In this document: positions 44,189 through 53,837 of the stretch, piece after piece
Numbering within the stretch: the stretch's first letter is position 1
How the letters are laid out: each line of letters opens with the position of its first letter
Origin: an uncultured Mailhella sp.
GTDB taxonomy: Bacteria; Desulfobacterota; Desulfovibrionia; Desulfovibrionales; Desulfovibrionaceae
Direction: 5' to 3'
Length of the DNA stretch: 59,658 nucleotides
Assembly: GCA_910578585.1 (NCBI GenBank)
Contig: CAJTRG010000002.1
Location: forward strand, 1 to 59,658
Made by a program: the position numbers and the translations under genes
The notes under the pieces: model-generated
Told to the model about the DNA's origin: nothing
What the model saw: the letters and a program-made list of their open reading frames with translations, nothing else
Database searches by the model: none

Positions 44189-44896
44189 ATGGCGCATTTT
44201 TTGTATATATCTGATGTGTTTTGTCCCTGGTGTTATGGATTTTCCAGTAATATTGCGAAAATAAAACAGGAATTTTCCCTGCCTTTTGAGGTTTATGCCG
44301 GAGCACTGGTTGAACCTGCAGTGAGTCTGGAAGCTCGCGTAAAGCATAGCCCCAATGTGCAGGCTTTTATTGATAAAATGTACAGTGTAACAGGCACAAA
44401 AATTTCAGAGGCGTATACGGATTTATTGTATTCTGCCAAGGCTTCCGGCATTTTTATGGATTCAAGAAAGGGCAGCCGTTTATTTTATGTGCTGAAATCT
44501 TTTAAGCCGGAGTTTGCACTTGAAATTATGGAATTTTTACAGTTCCAATTTTATGGCCTTGGCAAAGATGTTTTCAGTGAAGAAGTGGTGCATGCGTTTG
44601 CTGAAAAATATGCAGTAGAAAGCAGTGCAATTTTCAAAATGCTTGCTGATGAAAAGGTGAGTGAAGAAGCCTATGATGAAACTGAAAAAGGTTTTGATAT
44701 ATTAGGTGAAATTGTTTTATATCCAACCCTTTATTATGTGGATAATGGTATTAATCATTTTATTTCCCGCGGATATGTTGAATATGAAGCGTGCAGACAG
44801 GCAGTAGTGAATACCATGCAGGCTGTGAAAAATAATCAGCAGCCGCTTACTGTGCTTATGGGAAAATCCTGTACGCTTGACGGAAAATGCGAATAA
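44189..44896 (+). CDS. DsbA-family thioredoxin-fold protein (cytoplasmic, CPWC)
   Basis: 235 residues from ATG 44189, chosen because tatggaga lies 6 bases before it (an in-frame ATG at 44177 is also possible). The thioredoxin-fold active site is FCPWCYGF near residue 12, followed by a long helical insert and the cis-Pro segment LYPTLYYVDNGI. No signal peptide is present. It looks like the FrnE/YwbO branch of DsbA proteins, which act on thiols in the cytoplasm. It precedes a small gene of unknown function by 14 bases. Confidence 0.8.
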   Translation: MAHFLYISDVFCPWCYGFSSNIAKIKQEFSLPFEVYAGALVEPAVSLEARVKHSPNVQAFIDKMYSVTGTKISEAYTDLLYSAKASGIFMDSRKGSRLFYVLKSFKPEFALEIMEFLQFQFYGLGKDVFSEEVVHAFAEKYAVESSAIFKMLADEKVSEEAYDETEKGFDILGEIVLYPTLYYVDNGINHFISRGYVEYEACRQAVVNTMQAVKNNQQPLTVLMGKSCTLDGKCE

Positions 44897-44910
44897 ATAT
44901 GTGAGTACTT

Positions 44911-45393
44911 ATGAATAAAGAACTTTCAACCCAGGACGCCCTTGAAGTTTGCTATATTATTTTTGAAAAAAATTGCCAAAAGGACGCGTTAAAAACATTT
45001 CAGGAAAAAGTGTATCTCGCTGATATTGCTTTCAATGATTTTGCAAAGGAGTGGTATGCCTTTGTTTTTGGAGCAATTTATCACGGCTTTTCGCAGTATG
45101 CGCCAGCCTTTATGGTTTTGGAATATGTGCGCTCCATTAAATATTTTTTGAAAGAATACGGCTATGCTGAGGATGAAATTACGGCTTTTCTGGATAATCA
45201 GTTCCAAGCCTATATCAGGCTTATTATTGAAGAAAAGGTCAAAGAATGCCCAGCTTTGTTTTATAAACGTCTGCTTGATAAAAATATCAGTGAAATAGAC
45301 AAAAGATCTGTTATTCCTCTATCCGGAGCAATGGCAATGTTGGTGGCTAACTGCCTTGATATATTTGAAAAATATAAGTACGTTTCAAATTAA
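44911..45393 (+). CDS. Conserved-looking hypothetical protein
   Basis: 160 residues, predicted all-helical, acidic, without signal peptide or membrane helix. Aromatic-rich segments (FAKEWYAFVFGAIYHGFSQYAPAF) suggest a compact helical bundle. It lies 14 bases after the DsbA-family gene in what looks like a two-gene operon. I recognise no family. Confidence 0.65.
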   Translation: MNKELSTQDALEVCYIIFEKNCQKDALKTFQEKVYLADIAFNDFAKEWYAFVFGAIYHGFSQYAPAFMVLEYVRSIKYFLKEYGYAEDEITAFLDNQFQAYIRLIIEEKVKECPALFYKRLLDKNISEIDKRSVIPLSGAMAMLVANCLDIFEKYKYVSN

Positions 45394-45401
45394 TTTTTCA
45401 G

Positions 45402-46160
45402 TTATTTTGCAAACCATTTTTGCGCCAGATGGACCAGAACATCCATATCACCGCCGGCAGCAACGTTTAAAAAGGAACGGTACTGGCGCACAATATCCTG
45501 ACTGTGGGGATTTGCCTCAAAAATTCCTGTAAAAAGGTCACCGTCTTCAACAATGGTGACTTTGCCGGATTCTAAACGGCGAATAAAAGAAGGCGTTAAA
45601 AAATCCTTTATTTCCGGCATATTGGCGGTCATGGCAAAGTAGGCAACATTGGTCACAAAATTCAATCCCTGCAAAGCCGCCATGGCTTTATCATGCATAT
45701 CAGCAGAGGCATAAAAAGGTTCACAGCCAACCTGTACAAAGAGCTCAAAGATTTTATCTTTGATTTTCTGCTTTTCTTCATCCATTTCTGTAAAGTATGA
45801 CCCCGGACAAAGACAAATTTTTTTATAATCCAAAATGGAGCGAGGCCCGAAGAGCGGGTGCGTGCCAATAACAGGCCCTTTGTGGTGTTTTTCCATGCTT
45901 TTAATGGGCAGAATTTTTACACTAGTCACATCCATTAAAATGCAGGATTTTGCAATGTGTCCTTCCAGTTTCTTGCACATTTCTTCCATTGTTTTGGCAG
46001 GGATGCAAAAAAGGATTAGTTCTGCTTCTTGCACGCCTGCAAAAAGTTCCTCATCGCTGAAGGGCAGGTCAATGCCGGTAAGTGTGTGTCCGGCTTCTTG
46101 AAATTTTTGGAAAAAGGTGTGTCCCATTTTTCCGTTATGGCCAATTACTGTAATACGCAT
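45402..46160 (-). CDS. tyrA: Prephenate dehydrogenase (TyrA family)
   Basis: Oxidative decarboxylation of prephenate to 4-hydroxyphenylpyruvate for tyrosine synthesis. 252 residues from ATG 46160 (ggaaaag site; an upstream ATG at 46172 would add four residues). NAD-binding start ITVIGHNGKMGHTF, HPLFGPRSILDYK with the catalytic-type His, and ALQGLNFVTNVAYF. It lacks chorismate mutase and ACT domains. It overlaps the end of aroA, placing two aromatic amino-acid steps in one transcript. Confidence 0.85.
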   Translation of the reverse strand: MRITVIGHNGKMGHTFFQKFQEAGHTLTGIDLPFSDEELFAGVQEAELILFCIPAKTMEEMCKKLEGHIAKSCILMDVTSVKILPIKSMEKHHKGPVIGTHPLFGPRSILDYKKICLCPGSYFTEMDEEKQKIKDKIFELFVQVGCEPFYASADMHDKAMAALQGLNFVTNVAYFAMTANMPEIKDFLTPSFIRRLESGKVTIVEDGDLFTGIFEANPHSQDIVRQYRSFLNVAAGGDMDVLVHLAQKWFAK

Positions 46161-47515
46161 ATGCTTTTCCAAATATCAAAAAATTCCGGGAAGGATTTTG
46201 TAATCGCCAATGGATTATCAAAAGCTGTTTTGATTCCCCGCAAATTGAGGAGGCTCAGGCTCATCACAATGCGGTGATCGTTGTAGCTTGTAAACTGTAT
46301 TTCATTTTCAAGGTTTTGCAGTTCAGGATTACCTTTGATAATAAGATAATCTGTATACTCAACGGTTTCTATGCCAACTTTAGCAAGTTCCACGGCCATG
46401 GCATGGAGTCTGTCGCATTCCTTTATTCTCAGGTGCGCAATATTCTCAATTTTCGTTTCACCTTCTGCAAAAGCCGCGATAGCTGCCACTGTGGGAACAA
46501 TATCAGGGCAGTCTGCCATATCCACAGTAATGCCTTTTAACTCGCTGGGATAAACGATAATTTCGCCTTCTTGACCAAATTCGATTTGTGCACCCATTTG
46601 CGTCAAAATATCAAGCAGGGCTTTGTCCGCCTGCAGGCTGTTTTTATTGAGTCCTAAAACTGTGACAGGCTTTTGCCCTAAAACACCGGCAGCAAGCAGA
46701 TAGGAAGCGCCTGACCAATCGCCTTCAACCTTATAATTGCCGCTTTTATAAGTGCCGTTATTATGGAAAGGATGAACACGGAAACGAATTTCACCGGGGA
46801 TAATTTCTGTGATTTTACGAAAATCAATGGGCTTCCATTTGATTACTTCATCTGTGCTTTTTGCAGTATCTTTTATGGAAATATCAAATTGCGCGCCCAT
46901 TTTCTTCATGGCATCAAGGGTCAAGCCCACATAGGGCCAGGAAACAACGTGTGTTCCGCCAATATAGATAGTTATAAGCTCTTTGCAAAATGGAGCAGCC
47001 ATAAGTAAGCCAGATAAAAATTGACTGGATTCTTCAAGGCTGATTGTGACTTCTCCGCCGTGCAAGCCGTTAGCTTTAAGTAAGAAAGGAGGAAAACCGT
47101 CTTTTTCAAAAAGGAATTTTGCTCCGATTTTTTCCAGCGTTTGCGTCAAAGTACCAATGGGACGGTCATGCATGCGCGGCGCACCGTGAATATGGAAAAA
47201 TCCTGTGCCGGTGGCTAAAATTGCAGTAATTAAACGACAGGTTGTACCAGATTCATGCACATCGCAGCTTAAGGCATGCTGCATGTCTTCGCCGCCCTTT
47301 GGCTGTGTGCCAATGATTTTATATTTGCCTTGTTCCAGTTTTTCAATTTGTGCGCCGGCACCAATGAGGATTTCCATTGTTTGGTACAAATCCTGGCTTT
47401 CAAGTACATTTTCCACAATAGATTCACCGCGCGCTAAACTTGCGCCCATAACCATGCGGTGTGAAACGGATTTTGAAGCAGGGGCTTTTACAATAATAGG
47501 GCGTTCTGTATCCAT
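46145..47515 (-). CDS. aroA: 3-phosphoshikimate 1-carboxyvinyltransferase (EPSP synthase)
   Basis: Sixth step of the shikimate pathway. 456 residues with the N-terminal KAPASKSVSHRMVMGASLARGES, HESGTTCRLITAIL (class-typical phosphate loop), HDRPIGTLTQTL, SSQFLSGLLMAAP and the C-terminal LRIKECDRLHAMAVEL and DHRIVMSLSLL. The length is slightly above the usual 430 residues owing to inserts in the middle. The stop lies inside the start region of tyrA. Confidence 0.93.
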   Translation of the reverse strand: MDTERPIIVKAPASKSVSHRMVMGASLARGESIVENVLESQDLYQTMEILIGAGAQIEKLEQGKYKIIGTQPKGGEDMQHALSCDVHESGTTCRLITAILATGTGFFHIHGAPRMHDRPIGTLTQTLEKIGAKFLFEKDGFPPFLLKANGLHGGEVTISLEESSQFLSGLLMAAPFCKELITIYIGGTHVVSWPYVGLTLDAMKKMGAQFDISIKDTAKSTDEVIKWKPIDFRKITEIIPGEIRFRVHPFHNNGTYKSGNYKVEGDWSGASYLLAAGVLGQKPVTVLGLNKNSLQADKALLDILTQMGAQIEFGQEGEIIVYPSELKGITVDMADCPDIVPTVAAIAAFAEGETKIENIAHLRIKECDRLHAMAVELAKVGIETVEYTDYLIIKGNPELQNLENEIQFTSYNDHRIVMSLSLLNLRGIKTAFDNPLAITKSFPEFFDIWKSICVLQ

Positions 47516-47524
47516 ATTTTTTCC

Positions 47525-49000
47525 TTATTTTTTTGCAGGGATAATTTTTTCAACATTTGCGTGTATTGTACCGTCAATGATGTGCAGTTGTAAAGTATCG
47601 TTGTCCTGTACATCTTTGATTGATTTGACAATAACATCTTTTTTGCCGACTATTTCTGCATATAAATAGCCCTTTTCAAGGGGCTTGTTGGGATTATTAC
47701 CCTCTAAAATGAGCGAATTTTTTTGCAGTTCAAATTCTTTTTGCTTAAGAAATGTAATGAAATTTTGTTGAAGCTTTGCTTGCAGCAAAGAAATTTTTTC
47801 TTCATTTTTTTGAATTTTTGTCTTGGTATAGAGTTTAACTTCTTTCTTTAATTGCAGAATTTTTTCTTGAAAAAGATTCAACTGTGGTTCATGGCGGCGA
47901 ATTTTTTGTCGATTTATTTGTACTTTGGTAAAAGTATCATGAAATATTTTTTGCATGGCACGCTGCAAATGCTGTGAACGTATCATAAGATACGTGAATT
48001 TTTCATTTAATGCATTTTTAGGGGAGAGAAGTTTTAATTGTCTGCAAAGATAGGAAAACTCGCGCTCATGATGTTTATACCGGGCAAGGAAAAAGGTTTG
48101 CAGGCTGTATTCAATATCATCAATTTCCTGCATAATCGTGCTTTTCTCTTTCCATAAAAATTGCGCGACATGGCTCGGCGTGGCAAGGCTTTTATCACTG
48201 ACATAATCGGCAATGGAAAAATCCGGTTCATGCCCAATGCCTGTTACCACTGGAATATCACAGGCAAAAATGGCTCTTGCCAGATCTTCATCATTAAATG
48301 CCCATAAGTCCTGAATAGAGCCTCCGCCGCGAATCAAAACAATGCAGTCAGCCTTTTTCTTATTGGGAAAAATATGGCTTTGCGCTTTTTCAAGAGCTGT
48401 AATCAGTTCTTGCGGGGCTTTATCGCCTTGCACAAGGCTTGGGAAAATATGAATAGTACTTTTTATGCCGCGTGAACCCGCAATACGCAAAAAATCGTGG
48501 ATAACAGCTCCGGTTGGCGCCGTGATCAGGGCGATATTGTGGATTTTTGCAGGAATGGGCTTTTTGTATTTTGTATCAAATAAGCCTTCACGGGAAAGTT
48601 TTTGTTTGAGTCTTTCAAAGGCTTCATAAAGCTGACCAACACCGCTTTCAACGGCATGTTCCACAATGAGCTGATATTGTCCTCTTGCTCCGTATACGGC
48701 GAGTTTTCCGGCACAAATAATTTCCTGCCCGTCGCGAAGACTCTTGGCAAGACTCGGTTTACAGCCATTTTCAAAACATTCACCTGTCAGCGGGTCAAAA
48801 GCCAAATCTTGATGATTGCGCTTGAACCAAACGCAATTGAGTAAATCCTGTTCGTCTTTCAGCGAAAAATAGATATGCCCGGAAGAAGCCCTGACACAAT
48901 TGGTGACTTCTCCTTTTATCCAAATATAAGGAAAGCGGGTTTCCAAAACCTGGTTTAATTTGAAATTAAGTTCACGAACAGTAAGTATATTATCCATCAT
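47525..49000 (-). CDS. xseA: Exodeoxyribonuclease VII large subunit
   Basis: 491 residues: an OB-fold DNA-binding domain (IWIKGEVTNCVRASSGHIYFSLKD), the catalytic domain with GAVIHDFLRIAGSRG, VLIRGGGSIQDLWAFNDEDLARAI and SPVVTGIGHEPDFSIADYVSD-type segment, then a long coiled-coil helical region (about 300-430) and a C-terminal beta segment. It degrades single-stranded DNA with XseB, which is not in this window. Nine bases separate it from aroA, so co-transcription is possible. Confidence 0.93.
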   Translation of the reverse strand: MMDNILTVRELNFKLNQVLETRFPYIWIKGEVTNCVRASSGHIYFSLKDEQDLLNCVWFKRNHQDLAFDPLTGECFENGCKPSLAKSLRDGQEIICAGKLAVYGARGQYQLIVEHAVESGVGQLYEAFERLKQKLSREGLFDTKYKKPIPAKIHNIALITAPTGAVIHDFLRIAGSRGIKSTIHIFPSLVQGDKAPQELITALEKAQSHIFPNKKKADCIVLIRGGGSIQDLWAFNDEDLARAIFACDIPVVTGIGHEPDFSIADYVSDKSLATPSHVAQFLWKEKSTIMQEIDDIEYSLQTFFLARYKHHEREFSYLCRQLKLLSPKNALNEKFTYLMIRSQHLQRAMQKIFHDTFTKVQINRQKIRRHEPQLNLFQEKILQLKKEVKLYTKTKIQKNEEKISLLQAKLQQNFITFLKQKEFELQKNSLILEGNNPNKPLEKGYLYAEIVGKKDVIVKSIKDVQDNDTLQLHIIDGTIHANVEKIIPAKK

Positions 49001-49070
49001 AAAAACGCCATATTTTTTGGAATAATAGCGATATTTTTGGGTAGAGTAAAGAAACTTTTTAAATAAAAAA

Positions 49071-49100
49071 TCCTTGCTAAAAGTTGCCCCTTAGCAAGGA
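49071..49100 (-). terminator. Intrinsic terminator of the GlcG/HbpS-like gene
   Basis: tccttgctaa and ttagcaagga form a perfect 10-bp stem with a 10-base loop; on the minus strand a run of six T residues follows. Confidence 0.85.
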
Positions 49101-49123
49101 TAAAAATTCAAGCGAGCCTGAGA

Positions 49124-49606
49124 TTATTTAATCGCAGCAGCGCCAGCCTTGGCAACGTTCATATCTTCTTGAACAGTACCGCCGCTTACGCCAATAGCAC
49201 CAATAATCATATTATCACGGATAATAAGTTCGCCGCCACCAAAGATAACGAGGCCGTCGTTGGTGATTTCAATACCGTAAAGTGATTTGTCAGGTAAAGA
49301 TTCTTTACCGAGAGTTTCAGTTGACATATTGAAAAGACGTGCAGTGATAGCTTTCTTGGTTGAAACGTCGATACTTCCGAGGAAAGCACCGTCTTGGCGA
49401 ATAAATGCTTTTAAATTTCCGCCAGCGTCAACAATAGCAATATTCATAGGAATACCTTGATCTACTGCTTTTACAAGAGCTGCATTCAATACTTTTTGAG
49501 CTTCTTCCATGGTGATGTCTTGAGGAAGCTGAGTGAGAGGAGCTTTAGCCATGGCAGTTGTTGACAAACAGAAAATGAAAGCCAATGTTAATACGATATA
49601 ACGCAT
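49124..49606 (-). CDS. Exported GlcG/HbpS-type (haem-binding-like) protein
   Basis: 160 residues with a signal peptide ending at AMA-KAP. The mature part has the GlcG/HbpS fold: MEEAQKVLNAALVKAVDQG, NIAIVDAGGNLKAFIRQDGA, GGGELIIRDNMIIGAIGVSGG. Homologues bind haem or cobalamin-like ligands, or act as sensors; the ligand here is unknown. A strong ribosome-binding site, ggaggt, and its own terminator point to a monocistronic, well-expressed gene. Confidence 0.82.
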   Translation of the reverse strand: MRYIVLTLAFIFCLSTTAMAKAPLTQLPQDITMEEAQKVLNAALVKAVDQGIPMNIAIVDAGGNLKAFIRQDGAFLGSIDVSTKKAITARLFNMSTETLGKESLPDKSLYGIEITNDGLVIFGGGELIIRDNMIIGAIGVSGGTVQEDMNVAKAGAAAIK

Positions 49607-49693
49607 AAGAAACCTCCGTTTTGCTGGTTATCCAGCATTTTTTATACAATAGTTCTTAATAAATCAAATAGCAAGTAAATAAAATGTTAAATT

Positions 49694-50008
49694 TTATGCA
49701 AGTAATTTGTTATAATAATTTTCCGCCAAAAGGGTGAAGCGTTCTTCATTTGGGGTATTGAAAAGCTCGTCAATATCCTCAGGATTGATACTGTTTATAT
49801 CGTATGTTATGGTAATGGTTTGGGTAAAAATGTTGACATTTGCATCTAAAATGGCTTTGGGCATAGGTGTATTTTTAAATTCCGCAATGCATTCTTTGAC
49901 AATGGGGGCGCCAAGGGCAGATGCTTTGATTTTTACTTTGAGTGTGCCGGCTTTGTGTTCGCTTAGGGTTAAATATTGACGAAGGGAAGCTAAGTTTTGA
50001 AAATTCAT
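49694..50008 (-). CDS. Small HMA-like domain protein
   Basis: 104 residues. The pattern LTLSEHKAGTLKVKIKASAL resembles the first strand of HMA_2-type domains found near metal transporters, but the metal-binding CxxC is absent. Weak similarity; a metal role is doubtful. It sits 14 bases downstream of rsmA. Confidence 0.55.
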   Translation of the reverse strand: MNFQNLASLRQYLTLSEHKAGTLKVKIKASALGAPIVKECIAEFKNTPMPKAILDANVNIFTQTITITYDINSINPEDIDELFNTPNEERFTLLAENYYNKLLA

Positions 50009-50022
50009 GGTTTTTCCTTATA

Positions 50023-50826
50023 TTAATTGGTGTTACTCAGTAATGAAGCAAGTTTTTGGAATTGTTTGGGGCTGAGCATTTCTGCCCGTGTTTCTTTGGG
50101 AATTTGCATTTCACTCCAAAGACTTTCGGTATAGCTCTTGGGGTAAGCTTTTTGCAAAATGCCGTGCAGCTGTTTTCTGCGTTGCTGAAAGGTTATCTTT
50201 ATGAGTTTTGCCAGTTCCTCAGGATTTTGGGGTAAATCCTCTTTGGGAAACGGTTTAAAAATAATGATTTCAGAATCCACTTTTGGCGGAGGCGTAAAGG
50301 CACTGGGACGGATCACAAAACCTTTTTCCACCTTGCAAAAACTTTGTATCCATGCGGATAAGGCACCGTAGGTTTTACTGCCTTCTTTGGCGCGTATGCG
50401 TTCAGCCACTTCCTTTTGGATCATGAAAACAGCTTTGCCAAGATTGGGCACTTGACTCACGATATCCCACATGAGCGGAGAAGCCACATTGTAAGGCAAA
50501 TTCCCCATGATTTTCCATTTTCCCTGCAAGTCTTTCCAGGAAAATGTCAGCGCGTCAATATGAAAAACCTGCATATGCTCAAGACTGTTTACTTTTGCAT
50601 ACTCAGCATGCATTTTTGCAAAAACATCATCTTTTTCCAAAAGCCATAAGCATTTGCAGGGCGTCTCCCGCAAAATACTGGTTAAAGCTCCAGGGCCAGG
50701 GCCAATTTCCATTACTTGATCATCAGGAGAAATTTCGCCCAGCTCAATAATTTTATTGATCACACTTTCATTATTGAGAAAATGCTGCCCTAAACTTTTT
50801 TTGGCAATAATTTTATCTGCACTCAT
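50023..50826 (-). CDS. rsmA: 16S rRNA dimethyladenosine transferase (KsgA)
   Basis: Dimethylates two adjacent adenosines near the 3' end of 16S rRNA. 267 residues with KKSLGQHFLNNESVINKI, the SAM loop EIGPGPGALTSIL, the catalytic NLPYNVASPL and the C-terminal FQQRRKQLHGIL. The ATG at 50826 has no strong ribosome-binding site. Confidence 0.95.
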   Translation of the reverse strand: MSADKIIAKKSLGQHFLNNESVINKIIELGEISPDDQVMEIGPGPGALTSILRETPCKCLWLLEKDDVFAKMHAEYAKVNSLEHMQVFHIDALTFSWKDLQGKWKIMGNLPYNVASPLMWDIVSQVPNLGKAVFMIQKEVAERIRAKEGSKTYGALSAWIQSFCKVEKGFVIRPSAFTPPPKVDSEIIIFKPFPKEDLPQNPEELAKLIKITFQQRRKQLHGILQKAYPKSYTESLWSEMQIPKETRAEMLSPKQFQKLASLLSNTN

Positions 50827-50861
50827 ATATATTGCTGTTTACCTGTTTTGATTGGAAAATT

Positions 50862-52883
50862 TTATATGGTGTCGTAATGTAAAAACTGCATGCTGAGGCT
50901 GGCTCTGCCCTGGGTTGCGGAGCGCAAATTGGTTGCAAAACCAAAAAGTTCCTGCATGGGAGCAAGGGCAACAATGCATTTAAGAGCGTGTTTTTCGTAA
51001 AGCTGCTCAACCTTTGCTTTGCAGGTATTCAAGAGGTTCATGCATGCGCCAAGATTATCTTCAGGCACAGTAATTTCAAGCTTCATAATTGGGTAAAGGG
51101 TAATAATGGAAGCAGCAGAATAAGCCTGTTCCATGGCAAAATGGAGCGCGTTTTGTATACCGACTAAACTGATATTTTCTGTTTCAATCACGTTATCGAG
51201 ATTGAATTGAATATCAGTCAGGGCAAGGCCGTCATTGTAGCCGCTTTCCAAAATACTTGCACAGTATTCTTCAACAGATTTGACTGGATCTTCCTTGGTA
51301 TTTGCCTTTTGTTTTTGGATAATGGCACGTGCAGCCTCAGAAATGAAAATACTGTTGTCTTCTCCGCGTTCACGTTTACTAATGGAAATTTCCACATGCC
51401 CCTGGTGGAGTTTGTCGCCAAGTTCGCGCTCAAAGCGATAGCTTGCCTGAATGAGCTCGGTATTATTGATACTTTCTTTCAAAATTACCTGAGGATTGCC
51501 CACGCGAGGCTTAATTTTATATTCGCGCTCAATGCGTTCAGATAAAACAGATAAGTGTAGTTCGCCCATACCGGAAACAAGGCAAAATCCCTCTTCATTA
51601 TTGACCACAAGGGTCGGGTCTTCAAGGCAGTAACGCTCAAGCGCAGTGGTCAGCGTTTCCGCTTCAACACTGTTCTTAGGCTCAAAAGTAAGAGAAATAA
51701 CAGGCTGGAATTTAGTGAAATCTTCATAGGGTACAAGTTCTGTGTCACTGGAGAGCGTATGTCCTGTCTGCACGGTTTTCATGCCAATAATGCCTATTAA
51801 ATCACCAGCATAGGCTTCTTTCACTTTTTCACGATAATCAGCATGAAGTTTATACATATGGTCAATGCGTTCATGCTTTTTGAGGTTGATGTTATAGAGC
51901 GTAGAATTTTCTTTGATAGTACCGTTATATATTCGTACCAAAGCAAATCTGTAATTATTTTCAAGTATTACTTTAAAGACAAGCGCTTTGATTGTGTCTG
52001 GATTAAATTCTTCAGATTTGAGCGGTTTTGCTTCTAAAGGATTGGGCAGATAATCGCAAATGGCATCGAGCAGGGGCTGAATGCCGCTGTTTTTGAGGGC
52101 TGACCCCATGAGGGTTGGGGTAGCAAGTTTGGCAATGGTAATAGTACGCAGACTTTGTTTGATGTCGTCCAGCGTATAAGTCTTATTGAAATATTTTTCT
52201 AAGAAATTGTCGTCCAGTTCGGCTATTTCTTCCAGTAATTTATCCCGCCAAATTTCAGCTTCGACCAGTTCATCACCTTCTAAAGGGGAATAGGTAATGG
52301 TTTCGCCCTGATCTTTATCGGAAAATTCCATTTTTTGCAAGGTAAGCAAATCAGCAATTCCTGAAAAATCCTGTCCCTGTCCTAAAGGAATTTGCAAAGC
52401 AAGGGGCTTTGTCTGCAAGCGTGTTTGCATGGAAAGAAGTACATTTTCAAAGTCAGCTCCTACTCGATCTAATTTATTGATAAAAGCAATTTTAGGGATT
52501 TGCAAATTTTCAGATTGCCGCCAGACCGTTTCTGACTGCGGTTCAACGCCGCCCACAGCACAAAAAATGCCCACAGCTCCGTCTAGCACTTGCAGTGAAC
52601 GTTCCACTTCAATGGTAAAATCCACGTGTCCGGGGGTATCTATCAAATTGATATTATAGTCTTTCCATTCACAGTGGGTGCTGGCAGCTGTAATGGTGAT
52701 GCCGCGTTCCTGTTCTTCCGGCATAAAATCCATGGTGGCGTTGCCTTCGTGCACTTCACCCATGCGGTGGATTTTATGGGTATAATACAAAATACGCTCG
52801 GAAACTGTGGTTTTTCCGGCGTCGATGTGGGCAATAATTCCAATATTTCTGGTTGATTGTATGCGTTCGAGAATTTTTTTCAT
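50862..52883 (-). CDS. Elongation factor G paralogue
   Basis: 673-residue translational GTPase. G1 AHIDAGKTT, switch segment EEQERGITIT, DTPGHVDFT (G3) and NKLDR (G4) are intact. Domains II to V follow the EF-G order, ending SMQFLHYDTI. It is shorter than canonical EF-G (about 690-700) and sits outside a str operon, next to no ribosomal genes, so it is probably the second EF-G type found in many bacteria (recycling or stress form). It could in principle be the only EF-G; the rest of the genome would decide. Not a TetM-type protein by overall fit. Confidence 0.85.
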   Translation of the reverse strand: MKKILERIQSTRNIGIIAHIDAGKTTVSERILYYTHKIHRMGEVHEGNATMDFMPEEQERGITITAASTHCEWKDYNINLIDTPGHVDFTIEVERSLQVLDGAVGIFCAVGGVEPQSETVWRQSENLQIPKIAFINKLDRVGADFENVLLSMQTRLQTKPLALQIPLGQGQDFSGIADLLTLQKMEFSDKDQGETITYSPLEGDELVEAEIWRDKLLEEIAELDDNFLEKYFNKTYTLDDIKQSLRTITIAKLATPTLMGSALKNSGIQPLLDAICDYLPNPLEAKPLKSEEFNPDTIKALVFKVILENNYRFALVRIYNGTIKENSTLYNINLKKHERIDHMYKLHADYREKVKEAYAGDLIGIIGMKTVQTGHTLSSDTELVPYEDFTKFQPVISLTFEPKNSVEAETLTTALERYCLEDPTLVVNNEEGFCLVSGMGELHLSVLSERIEREYKIKPRVGNPQVILKESINNTELIQASYRFERELGDKLHQGHVEISISKRERGEDNSIFISEAARAIIQKQKANTKEDPVKSVEEYCASILESGYNDGLALTDIQFNLDNVIETENISLVGIQNALHFAMEQAYSAASIITLYPIMKLEITVPEDNLGACMNLLNTCKAKVEQLYEKHALKCIVALAPMQELFGFATNLRSATQGRASLSMQFLHYDTI

Positions 52884-52928
52884 GCTTTGCTCACTTAGAA
52901 TGTACGGTCGCTATTCATTGTTATCGGT

Positions 52929-53750
52929 TTAGTAATTGATTTCAAGATTGCTAAAATAGAGTATATCGTAAAAGAAGTCTTGTGGCAATTGGGGATGTTT
53001 GAAACAAAATTCCATACCCAAGCCATAATTTTGTCTGCCTGCTTCAGGGCTGATAAAGGATATATCATACTGTTTTTGTGAAGATTGCAAAAGTGCAGTA
53101 AAATGTTCACGGCAGGAGCATGGGGAATTTTCAGAACTATAGGTGATTACCGCAGAATTTCCATAGGAAAGGCTGAGCATTTCTTTTTGTTCGTTTTGAG
53201 CGCAAATGGAGAGGGGCAGGCTGTCTGTAAAAGAGTTTACAGGGGAAACTGCCTGTAAATTTTGTTTGTTGCCGCCGCAAAAAACATATTTTGCTTGAAT
53301 ATTTTCTGCTTGAAGTTGTAATGCAAACTTTTCTATAATTATTTTCTCTGGCAGATAATACGAATTTTCTATACCGCAAAGTTCCAGACAAGTAAGAAAA
53401 AGGGAAAATTGTTCTTCCGGCAGTACCTTATCAATACAAACAAAAATTTGTTTTGCATTTGCGCGTATTGCCTGACAAAGAACAGCCAGAAATTTTGCAG
53501 GCGCTGAGTAGTTTTTATCAATAAAAATGAATACATTTTCAAGTGCTTGCTTTCTAGAGCCTTTGCAAAAGCCAGTAGAAGATTTGGGGGTAAAAACTTC
53601 CTCTTCTTCCTGTACAGTGTTTTCGGAAAAATGGAAAGCTATGGCAGATTTAATCCTGTTTCGTATGTCAGGAGTGCAGGTTTCATAAGCATTTGCACAC
53701 AGTTCATCAGCGATTTTATATTCTTCCAGTATATCAAATAAATTTTGCAT
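52929..53750 (-). CDS. Hypothetical protein
   Basis: 273 residues with no signal peptide. The N-terminal 45 residues are helical; the middle has a repeated strand-helix pattern (ENVFIFIDKNYSAPAKFLAVL, NAKQIFVCIDKVLPEEQF) that faintly recalls Rossmann-like halves of the histidinol-dehydrogenase superfamily, but active-site residues are not recognisable. Cys-rich patches (NSPCSCREHF) occur near the C-terminus. ggagtt precedes ATG 53750. Function unknown. Confidence 0.6.
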   Translation of the reverse strand: MQNLFDILEEYKIADELCANAYETCTPDIRNRIKSAIAFHFSENTVQEEEEVFTPKSSTGFCKGSRKQALENVFIFIDKNYSAPAKFLAVLCQAIRANAKQIFVCIDKVLPEEQFSLFLTCLELCGIENSYYLPEKIIIEKFALQLQAENIQAKYVFCGGNKQNLQAVSPVNSFTDSLPLSICAQNEQKEMLSLSYGNSAVITYSSENSPCSCREHFTALLQSSQKQYDISFISPEAGRQNYGLGMEFCFKHPQLPQDFFYDILYFSNLEINY

Positions 53751-53837
53751 AATAACTCCATTGCGTTCTTGTTGTTAAAATAGCGGGTTGCTTTTATTTT
53801 GTCTATGAGATAATTAAGCAAATTTGTGGGAGGCAAT

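Noticed and set aside
44189..44896. 2-hydroxychromene-2-carboxylate isomerase
   Set aside because: The intact CPWC site favours a thiol-active DsbA-family protein.
50862..52883. Tetracycline-resistance ribosomal protection protein
   Set aside because: Length and the domain features fit EF-G better than TetM-type proteins of about 640 residues.
52929..53750. Histidinol-dehydrogenase-like enzyme
   Set aside because: Only a faint fold-like pattern; no recognisable zinc or catalytic residues, so left as hypothetical.
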